Source of the DNA: Streptococcus canis
GTDB taxonomy: Bacteria; Bacillota; Bacilli; Lactobacillales; Streptococcaceae
DNA: 64,000 nt
Assembly: GCF_900636575.1 (NCBI RefSeq)
Contig: NZ_LR134293.1
Location: 319,001-383,000 of the forward strand
Direction of reading: 5' to 3'
Every line of letters starts with the position of its first letter. Within the stretch, counting starts at the first letter, position 1. Shown piece by piece: positions 57,416-64,000 of this stretch. The notes under the pieces are model-generated. The model did not search any database and was not told the DNA's origin. It saw only the letters and a list, made by a program, of their open reading frames with translations. A program made the position numbers and the translations under genes.

Positions 57416-58504
57416 CTATCGACTAGTGACATAGGCATCAACAGCAACCAAGGCTGCAGCCACATCTTCTGGACTGATAACAAATGGCATCTGGTGAATG
57501 GTTTCGCCTGCCATTGTGGCTTGGCGGCCAACTTTTAAGAAATCATCTGGACTAGCCGTGTCTAAATGCATTTCTTTGAGGGTTGTTGGCATGCCAATAG
57601 CTTGGTAAAAGTCAATGTAGCGGTCAATTTCTTCGCGCGAACGATTTTCCAAGAAGAGTTGCGTCAACGTGCCATAGGCGACTTTTTCACCATGAGTAAG
57701 GTGATGAATATCACCTGTCAACGCTGTAAAGCCATTGTGAATGGCGTGTGCAGCAGCCAGACCCGCACTTTCAAAACCAAGCCCACTAAGGAGTGTATTG
57801 GCTTCAATGACATTTTCCAAGGCTGGGGTCACGACTTGTCTGTCACAACTAGCCATCGCTTTTAGGCCATCTGCAAACAAGGTTCGTTCACAGGCTTGCG
57901 CAATAGCAACTCCTGCCAGCGTTTGATTGCCACCTGCCATGGTGTCTCCATTTTTTTGCATAACAGCACGTGCTTCTACCCATGTTGCTAACCCATCTGC
58001 AATCCCTGATGCCAATAACCGTTTTGGTGCCTGACAAATCACTTGTGTATCAACCAAAATAAGATCTGGATTCTTTGAATAGAAAATGTATTTTTCAAAG
58101 GCTCCTTCATCGGTGTAAATAACCGATAAGGCTGAGGTTGGGGCATCTGTTGAGGCAATGGTTGGGGCAATAATCACTGGAACAGTCAACACATCTGCAA
58201 TAGCTTTAGCACTATCAATAGTTTTACCGCCACCAAGACCGATGATGACATTGCTACCATTGTCCTTGGCAATAGCAACCACACGGTTGATTTCATTATC
58301 AGAGGCTTCCCCATTAAAGGCTACGTGAACAGGGGTCATGCCCTTATCTTTCAAATAAGTTTCAAATGTTTTTCCGACGATACCATAAACCACGTCATCA
58401 CAAAGTAAAATGGGGTTATCCCCTAGTTGTTTCAGGATTTCTGCATTGGTAAACAAGGCATTTTTACCTTGAATGTAACGAGATGGACTTGCAAATACTT
58501 TCAT
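57416..58504 (-). CDS. gldA: Glycerol dehydrogenase-family enzyme GldA
   Basis: A 362-aa iron-type (group III-like) alcohol dehydrogenase of the GldA family. NAD-binding VIIGLGGGKTIDSAKAIAD is near residue 93; metal ligands lie in SGIADGLATWVEAR, AAAHAIHNGF and LTHGEKVAYG. It oxidises glycerol to dihydroxyacetone or reduces hydroxyacetone-type ketones. In this operon with a glycyl-radical enzyme and an FSA-like aldolase, reduction of a C3 ketone is the likely direction. Confidence 0.94.
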   Translation of the reverse strand: MKVFASPSRYIQGKNALFTNAEILKQLGDNPILLCDDVVYGIVGKTFETYLKDKGMTPVHVAFNGEASDNEINRVVAIAKDNGSNVIIGLGGGKTIDSAKAIADVLTVPVIIAPTIASTDAPTSALSVIYTDEGAFEKYIFYSKNPDLILVDTQVICQAPKRLLASGIADGLATWVEARAVMQKNGDTMAGGNQTLAGVAIAQACERTLFADGLKAMASCDRQVVTPALENVIEANTLLSGLGFESAGLAAAHAIHNGFTALTGDIHHLTHGEKVAYGTLTQLFLENRSREEIDRYIDFYQAIGMPTTLKEMHLDTASPDDFLKVGRQATMAGETIHQMPFVISPEDVAAALVAVDAYVTSR

Positions 58505-58545
58505 CGTTGAACTCCTTTATCTGTGATTAATACTGACGATATTCC

Positions 58546-59214
58546 TTAAATGCTCTTGCGGTGATGAATGGCTTCCCAATCCTTGCCAAAATCATCAACC
58601 GCTTTTTGAATAGACGGCATAGCAAATCCTGCTTCAAACACATCTGGCCCAGCAGTGATGGCTTGTGCTCCCAAGGCAAAGGATTTATTGATCTGAGCCA
58701 CATTTTTAAAGCTTGCTGCTAATAGTTTACTGTCAGAACACTCACGGTCAATAGCTTCTGCCAATTGCCCAATCACGGCCTCTGGATCAATGTTAAGATT
58801 TTCCATACGATTGTAGTAAGGGGCTAAATAATCAGCACCAGCTTCAATGGCTAATAAACCTTGGAAAGTCGTATAAATAGCTGTCGCTGTAATATGATAG
58901 CCTTCAGCTTTCAAGGTTTTGATGGCCGCAAGCCCCTCTGTGGTGACAGGTACTTTGACATAAATATTATCCCCACATTGTTTACGAATTTCAGCAGCAT
59001 CTTTTAAGATGCCTTTGTAATCTTGAGCAATCACTTGAACATGAATAGAAGCCTGATCACCGATAATGGCACGAACTTCTCGAATCCGTTCAAAGAAATC
59101 AATGTCACCTTCTTTTTTGGCAATAGAAGGGTTTGAGGTCACACCTGCAAGAGGCAAAATGTGATTCCATTTTTTAATGGCATCTAAATCTAAAGTGTCT
59201 AACATATATTCCAT
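58546..59214 (-). CDS. Fructose-6-phosphate aldolase-like transaldolase (TalC/FSA)
   Basis: A 222-aa small transaldolase-family protein (FSA/TalC length, not the 300-aa TalA type). Schiff-base lysine is in [16 protein letters not shown]; other conserved parts are [28 protein letters not shown] and [10 protein letters not shown]. Such enzymes split fructose-6-P-like sugars into G3P and a C3 ketone. Fifteen bp downstream of the glycyl-radical gene. Confidence 0.92.
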   Translation of the reverse strand: MEYMLDTLDLDAIKKWNHILPLAGVTSNPSIAKKEGDIDFFERIREVRAIIGDQASIHVQVIAQDYKGILKDAAEIRKQCGDNIYVKVPVTTEGLAAIKTLKAEGYHITATAIYTTFQGLLAIEAGADYLAPYYNRMENLNIDPEAVIGQLAEAIDRECSDSKLLAASFKNVAQINKSFALGAQAITAGPDVFEAGFAMPSIQKAVDDFGKDWEAIHHRKSI

Positions 59215-59228
59215 AAATATTCTTCTTT

Positions 59229-61646
59229 CTAAAGTGTGTGTTCCGTACGTTCAATAATGTCATCCTGGGTTGCTTTTGATAGAACATTGAAGAAAGCAGA
59301 ATACCCAGCAACACGAACAATAAGGTCACGGTGTTTTTCCGGATGCTTTTGGGCATCAATCAAGGTCTCACGCGATACCACATTGTATTGAATATGGTAA
59401 CCGTGGAGACGATTGAAGAAGGTGCGGAGCAAGGCCATTAATTTCAGTTTGTCCTCTTCTTTGGCCAGGGTTTGTGGGTTAACTTTTTGGTTCAAGAGAA
59501 CACCTCCCACAATCTCATCAGTTGGTAATTTAGCAACAGATTTAAGGACAGATGTTGGGCCTTTTTTGTCCATGCTGTGTTCTGGTGAACAACCTTCTGC
59601 TAGTGGTGTGCCTGCATGGCGACCGTCTGGTGTCGCCAAGGTTCCTTTTCCTTGTCCGACATTGGCTGAGATTGATGAGGTCCCAGAATAGCGGATACCT
59701 CCGATTGGGCCACGGCCATAACGGGTATTTGGGTATTTGGCAATTTCATCAATGTAGGTATCGTAGGCTTCTACCACGAGACTATCTGCGTAGTCATCAT
59801 CGTTACCATATTTTGGTGCGTCATTGATTAGCATTTGGCGGATTTCTTCTCCGCGTTCTCCAGCAAAGTCACTTTCAAGGGCCTGCCAGAGTTCCTCTGG
59901 GGTCAAGCGACCTTCTTCAAACACTAATTTTTTCAGCGCTGCTAAGGAATCAGATAGGTTGGCAATCCCGACTTGAAGGCCTGAGATGTAGTCGTAAACA
60001 GCTCCGCCTTCTTTTAAGGTCTTGCCCCTGCCGATACAATCATCTGTCAAGGCTGAGCACAAAATATCTGGCACTTCACGCTCGAGACCTAGGTCAATGG
60101 CATTCTCAACAATGACGCTCATGCGAGTAATTTCGCGCAGGGTGGCATCCCATGCTGCTTTTAATTCTTCATAAGATGTCATGTCCTTGAAATGACCGTG
60201 TCCTGTTGCAAAGCGCTTCCCTGATGCTGGGTCAATCCCGTCATTCATGGTAATCAGCAAGATTTTAGGGAAGTTGATGTAACTCATACCAGTGCAACGG
60301 TAGCCCCATTTCCCTGGAACTGCTGTTTCCACACAACCAATGGCTGAGTAATCGTAAGCATCTTCTTCTGAGACACCTTTTTTGATGAAGGATGGAATGA
60401 TGATTTCATCGTTGTTCATGGCTGGCATGCCAAAACCAAGTTTCATGACCTCGATGCACTCGTTCATAAAGGTATTGTCTAGGCCTTTATGATAGCGAAC
60501 AGTCAAGTTAGGTTGTGGTAATTTGGTTTGAGCCACACTCCGCAGGACAAGGTATGACAGTGGGTTGACCGCATCTTTTTTATCTCGTGTTTGACCACCA
60601 ATAGTCACGTTTTGGTAAAGTGGACTACCTGCTGATGAGAAGGTGTGGGCTTGGCTCCGCACTTTGTTAATGGTCAAGGTCTTAATCCAGAGGTTGGTCA
60701 ACCGTTCAACGATTGAGGTTTCTGTTTCACGGCCAGCCTCCAAATCAGCTTTGACATAAGGATACATGTACTGGTCAAAACGGCCATAAGAGAGGGAATG
60801 CCCATTTGATTCAATTTGCAAGATACACTGAATAAACCAGACGGATTGCACAGCTTCTGCAAACGTTTCTGCTGGTTCATAAGGCACTTTGTCACAAATG
60901 CGCGCGATGTCTAACAATTCTGCTCGACGTTCTGGCTTAGCCGTCTCTGCTAATTCTCTAGCCAATTGGGCATAGCGTTTGGCATAAGTTTTGACTGCAT
61001 CAATGACAATAAAGACAGCATCGTAAAAATGGTATTTGTCAATATTTTCAGGAATAGTCAAATCAAGTGCAGCTTTGGCAGCTCGTGCCCGTTCTTCAAA
61101 TCCCTTCAAGCCGTGTTCCAACACTTTTTGGTAATTGACAGCTAAATGGGCATCTCCCGAATTCATCTTGCCTTCCATGCCAAAGAAACCTGTTTCCATA
61201 TACACTTGAACTTCTTCTGGAAGCAAGACTCCGCAGCGAGCACGGAGGTTATTGTTTTCCCAGAATGGGGCAATATCTCGCAGCTGTTGCTTGGTTTCTT
61301 CGGTAATGTAAAACACATCTCCATCTCGTTTTTCAAAAAGATCAAGTTCATTGAGGACAAATTCCAAAGTGTATTCTGGGAAAATCGGCGCATCTTTATT
61401 TGAAGAGGCCTGATTACCAGCAATGAGGCTTTCGTCTTCAATATAAATGGTCATGTTTTCCAAAATATTTTGCAACATGTAAGCCCGTTTCAGGTTGGCT
61501 GGTTTGTTTTGATGTTTTTGATAGGCTTCTGTTGCCAAAATGGCACGCTCAGCATCAATGTAAGGTTTCTTTTCTAACACTGCCTCGCGGTACTGGTTCA
61601 TTCTATCTGTTAAGTTGCCAAAATAAGGGGTCTTTACGTCAGTCAT
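59229..61646 (-). CDS. pflD: Glycyl-radical enzyme, PFL2/PflD type
   Basis: An 805-aa glycyl-radical enzyme. The C-terminal radical loop is [12 protein letters not shown] and the active-site Cys is in [12 protein letters not shown]. It has a single Cys at that position (GCVE) rather than the Cys-Cys pair of true pyruvate formate-lyase, so it is a dehydratase/lyase-type GRE and not housekeeping PFL. No activase lies inside the window. Operon: GRE-FSA-GldA downstream of a PTS. Strictly anaerobic by mechanism. A substrate such as 1,5-anhydroglucitol-6-P is inferred from context. Confidence 0.92.
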   Translation of the reverse strand: MTDVKTPYFGNLTDRMNQYREAVLEKKPYIDAERAILATEAYQKHQNKPANLKRAYMLQNILENMTIYIEDESLIAGNQASSNKDAPIFPEYTLEFVLNELDLFEKRDGDVFYITEETKQQLRDIAPFWENNNLRARCGVLLPEEVQVYMETGFFGMEGKMNSGDAHLAVNYQKVLEHGLKGFEERARAAKAALDLTIPENIDKYHFYDAVFIVIDAVKTYAKRYAQLARELAETAKPERRAELLDIARICDKVPYEPAETFAEAVQSVWFIQCILQIESNGHSLSYGRFDQYMYPYVKADLEAGRETETSIVERLTNLWIKTLTINKVRSQAHTFSSAGSPLYQNVTIGGQTRDKKDAVNPLSYLVLRSVAQTKLPQPNLTVRYHKGLDNTFMNECIEVMKLGFGMPAMNNDEIIIPSFIKKGVSEEDAYDYSAIGCVETAVPGKWGYRCTGMSYINFPKILLITMNDGIDPASGKRFATGHGHFKDMTSYEELKAAWDATLREITRMSVIVENAIDLGLEREVPDILCSALTDDCIGRGKTLKEGGAVYDYISGLQVGIANLSDSLAALKKLVFEEGRLTPEELWQALESDFAGERGEEIRQMLINDAPKYGNDDDYADSLVVEAYDTYIDEIAKYPNTRYGRGPIGGIRYSGTSSISANVGQGKGTLATPDGRHAGTPLAEGCSPEHSMDKKGPTSVLKSVAKLPTDEIVGGVLLNQKVNPQTLAKEEDKLKLMALLRTFFNRLHGYHIQYNVVSRETLIDAQKHPEKHRDLIVRVAGYSAFFNVLSKATQDDIIERTEHTL

Positions 61647-61657
61647 TTTTTCTCCTT

Positions 61658-61723
61658 TGTTTCTTTCGTAAAAATAAATGTTTCTTTCGTAATTATTTTA
61701 CCATATTCAGACCTTTTTTTAAC
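61658..61723 (-). promoter_or_regulatory. Promoter of the glycyl-radical operon with two direct repeats
   Basis: Minus strand GTTAAA (61718-61723), 17 bp, TAAAAT (61695-61700). Just downstream the 14-bp TTACGAAAGAAACA occurs twice (61679-61692 and 61658-61671), exactly 21 bp apart, around the transcription start. Likely operator of an unknown regulator. Confidence 0.65.
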
Positions 61724-61803
61724 ACTGTCATATCAAATAATAATAAGCAAGTTTAATTTGCACAATAGTGCATATCTATAGTTGAAACACTTGATCTTTT
61801 TCC

Positions 61804-61836
61804 TAAAAAACCACCTCATCAGCTGAGATGGTCTTA
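61804..61836 (-). terminator. Terminator after the PTS genes
   Basis: ACCATCTCA/TGAGGTGGT stem (one G-T pair) with TTTTTT tail on the minus strand, about 85 bp past the IIC stop. It separates the PTS genes from the glycyl-radical operon. Confidence 0.75.
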
Positions 61837-61918
61837 AAGAAATCAAGGGTAAATAGAGTCTAAAAAGCAGTGTAACAAGGGCTTCCAAGAGGGAAATGAG
61901 GTCATAAACACGGGATAA

Positions 61919-63223
61919 CTATGCGTTTTCAGCTGCCGCTTCGTTTTGGCAAGCGATTCTATCTTGGATCTTAAAGAATGGGAAATAAACTAAAGTAGAC
62001 ATGACAAGCACAAGGATTTGTACAAAAGCACCTTGCCAACCGCCAACCATGAACCCTGAAATAATGGCTGGTGTTGACCACGGAAGGGTTACTCCTGCAA
62101 AAGGCTGCATGAAACCAATAGCAATGGAGCCATAAACCATAAGAGCTGCCAAAACAGGAACCAGAATAAACGGCAGGAACATGACGGGATTCATCACAAT
62201 TGGAAAGCCAAAGACGACAGGTTCATTAACATTGAAGAGGGCTGGAAAGGCTGCAACCTTGCCCAAAGCCTTGTATTGTTTGGACTTGGCCGCAAAAACC
62301 ATGGCTACCACCAAACCAAAGGTAATTCCTGAACCAGAGAGAATCAAGAAAGAGTCTAAAAATTGTTGGGTCACAATATGGGCACCCTTGTCCAAAGACA
62401 GATTACCTGCTGCTAACAAGGCCTTATTGGCATCTAAATTTGATAAGAGAAGAGCTGTTACAATCCCATTGACCACGGATTGTCCATGCACCCCAAACCA
62501 CCAAAGGAAAGAAATAAAGAAGGCAATGCCTAATGCACCATAAAGAGAGCCTGTCAATCCTTGCAGCGGCACTTGAATGACCCCATAAATCATTTCAATA
62601 AAAGTTCCGCCACCTGTCACTGACTTGGCAATAAGGTAAACAATCATTGACAAGGTAAAGATCACAAAGGCTGGAATCATGGCTTCAAATTGTTTGGCAA
62701 TGGCTTGTGGCACTTGTTCTGGCATTTTGATAACAATGTGGCGACGGATAAATGCTGTATAGATAGCACCTACCGTTAGACCAATTAAAATAGCACCAAT
62801 AATCCCTTGACCACCAAACCAAGCCTTGCTGATAGCATCACCGATAGCTTCGCCTTCTGCTGGAACATAAGATGATCTCAACAAAATAAAGAAGGCTGAC
62901 AAGGATAAAACACCTGAAGGGAGAGGTTCAACACCTGAATTTTTAGCATAAGAATAGCCAATCGCAAAGCAGGAAATCAAGCCCATAATAGCAAAAGTAC
63001 CTTGGTAAACTTGCATAAAGGGTTCTGTCCAGTCGGCACCAAACACACCTGCAATAGCATCATTGACCCCCTGAAAAGGAATCTGACCGGCAATAAGGAA
63101 CAGACTTCCTACAACGGTCAAAGGTAAAATGGCTAACATGCCGTCTTTGAGGGCAATGATACCACGCATGTTAACAAATTTCATAATCGGCATGATGATT
63201 TTTTGCATATTCCTATTTGCCAT
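61919..63223 (-). CDS. PTS EIIC, lactose/cellobiose family
   Basis: A 434-aa membrane sugar channel with about ten helices and the family's NEPVVFGFPIVMNPVMFLPF motif and GVHGQSVVNG. Works with the EIIB and EIIA genes just upstream on the strand. Substrate cannot be told; linkage to the glycyl-radical operon suggests a sugar or polyol other than cellobiose. Confidence 0.92.
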   Translation of the reverse strand: MANRNMQKIIMPIMKFVNMRGIIALKDGMLAILPLTVVGSLFLIAGQIPFQGVNDAIAGVFGADWTEPFMQVYQGTFAIMGLISCFAIGYSYAKNSGVEPLPSGVLSLSAFFILLRSSYVPAEGEAIGDAISKAWFGGQGIIGAILIGLTVGAIYTAFIRRHIVIKMPEQVPQAIAKQFEAMIPAFVIFTLSMIVYLIAKSVTGGGTFIEMIYGVIQVPLQGLTGSLYGALGIAFFISFLWWFGVHGQSVVNGIVTALLLSNLDANKALLAAGNLSLDKGAHIVTQQFLDSFLILSGSGITFGLVVAMVFAAKSKQYKALGKVAAFPALFNVNEPVVFGFPIVMNPVMFLPFILVPVLAALMVYGSIAIGFMQPFAGVTLPWSTPAIISGFMVGGWQGAFVQILVLVMSTLVYFPFFKIQDRIACQNEAAAENA

Positions 63224-63232
63224 GATTATCTC

Positions 63233-63541
63233 CTATTCTTTAACAAGGCTAAGGGCTAGGTCAAGCACCTTGTTGCCGTCTAACATTCCATAATCAGCCA
63301 TGGGAATGACTGCAATGGGGATGCCATTGTCTTTACAGATAGTTTCTGATTTATCCAGAGTATAGGCAACCTGTGGGCCTAAAAGTGCTACATCAATGAC
63401 AGGTGCATATTCTGCCAATTTCCCTTGGGCATAGGCATCAATCTGACAGTCAATTCCCTTTTTTTCAGCAGCTACTTTCATATTATTCACCAACATGCCT
63501 GTTGAAAACCCTGCTGCACAAAACAATCCAATCTTAATCAT
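63233..63541 (-). CDS. PTS EIIB, lactose/cellobiose family
   Basis: A 102-aa phosphocarrier. The phospho-Cys is C8 in IGLFCAAGFSTGMLVN, and VALLGPQVAYTLDK is the family's second loop. Nine bp before EIIC. Confidence 0.93.
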   Translation of the reverse strand: MIKIGLFCAAGFSTGMLVNNMKVAAEKKGIDCQIDAYAQGKLAEYAPVIDVALLGPQVAYTLDKSETICKDNGIPIAVIPMADYGMLDGNKVLDLALSLVKE

Positions 63542-63568
63542 GTCAATCTCCTTTTTAGTAATAACATC

Positions 63569-63889
63569 TTATTTAGTTGCCAATTCTTTACGAAGGTCAA
63601 TAATCTCCTTGATGAGATTAATTTCTGTAATGGTCGTCATCAAGTGATCCTGTGAATGAACAAAAAGAGCAGTAATTTCTGACTTATTACCACTAGCTTC
63701 TTGGGCAAGAAACTGGGTCTGTAAATTGTGGGCTTCCAACAAGGCATCATCTGCTAATGCCATCTCTTTTTCACTCGTATCATAGTCTTCAGCCTTGGCA
63801 AATTTCAAGGCCTGATAAATATGCTGCTTAGCATCGCCTGCATTTAGAATCAAACCCATAATGATCTGGTCTGGTACAATCAGTTCCAT
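63569..63889 (-). CDS. PTS EIIA, lactose/cellobiose family
   Basis: A 106-aa helical phosphocarrier. The active His lies in FVHSQDHLMTT; LILNAGDAKQHIYQAL is the N-terminal family signature. ATG 63889 follows AAAGGAG; the upstream ATG at 63919 (MTSHEEKEIP) lies before the ribosome site. First gene of the PTS operon inside the window. Confidence 0.93.
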   Translation of the reverse strand: MELIVPDQIIMGLILNAGDAKQHIYQALKFAKAEDYDTSEKEMALADDALLEAHNLQTQFLAQEASGNKSEITALFVHSQDHLMTTITEINLIKEIIDLRKELATK

Positions 63890-63958
63890 TGGTATCTCCT
63901 TTTCCTCATGTGATGTCATGGCAATAACTTTTTTCTTCGAAGATGGTTTTATTGCGTT

Positions 63959-63972
63959 TGTAATCGTTTACA
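63959..63972. promoter_or_regulatory. cre site upstream of the PTS operon
   Basis: TGTAATCGTTTACA, a near-perfect cre palindrome 70 bp upstream of the EIIA start, indicating CcpA control. Confidence 0.8.
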
Positions 63973-64000
63973 TTTCGTTGATAAGTTTATTGTATCATTT

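Noticed and set aside
59229..61646. Housekeeping pyruvate formate-lyase
   Set aside because: The active site has GCVE instead of a Cys-Cys pair, and the gene sits in a PTS/aldolase/GldA cluster.

Overview
The window is chromosomal DNA from a beta-haemolytic, group C/G-type Streptococcus, most likely S. dysgalactiae (subsp. equisimilis-like). The evidence is an emm/M-type gene between rel and an Mga-family regulator, a protein G-related albumin-binding wall protein, YSIRK/LPXTG surface proteins, low G+C, and rel-exonuclease-malT-rsmE-prmA gene order typical of pyogenic and mutans streptococci. Species was inferred by reading only; no search was run.

Layout. 1-4.8 kb: 5' part of rel, the M-protein gene and its Mga-type regulator. 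5.3-8.4 kb: NrdI, a decayed gene, an M42 peptidase and an exonuclease/phosphatase-fold protein. 8.5-12 kb: maltose/glucose PTS (malT) with a MalR-type repressor. 12-20.5 kb: core genes (rsmE, prmA, DUF3013), a wall-anchored amidase, a pabB-pabC fusion, pabA and rarA. 20.5-22.1 kb: 6S RNA and tRNA-Lys(CUU), followed by the scar of an integrative element. 22.1-38 kb: a large galactose island. 38-43 kb: eroded DNA with an IS110 remnant, the GRAB/protein G-like gene, small genes and broken bacteriocin-immunity genes. 42.6-51.4 kb: a complete kdp potassium system. 51.6-57.4 kb: a decayed secreted protein, a TetR/CDF metal-efflux pair, an S66 peptidase and pgpA. 57.4-64 kb: lactose/cellobiose-family PTS, glycyl-radical enzyme, fructose-6-P-aldolase-like protein and GldA.

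How the genes fit together. The most interesting unit is the galactose island. An AraC regulator diverges from an operon for a sugar-binding lipoprotein, two permeases (no ATPase), a GH36 alpha-galactosidase and a 1000-residue wall-anchored GH16 enzyme with two discoidin-like domains. Next to it lie galM, galR and galKTE. I infer a pathway that clips Gal-alpha-Gal disaccharide from host glycans at the cell wall, imports it, splits it into two galactoses and sends both into the Leloir pathway.

The right-end cluster (PTS, glycyl-radical enzyme, FSA-like aldolase, GldA) matches the gene set of a radical-mediated route for 1,5-anhydroglucitol-6-phosphate. The kdp locus includes two very short genes (kdpF and a second one-helix peptide), four evenly phased ATAAAG half-sites that look like the KdpE operator, and a KdpD with the c-di-AMP motif SXS-X20-FTAXY. 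Catabolite control (cre) sites sit at the malT, galactoside-transporter and right-end PTS promoters.
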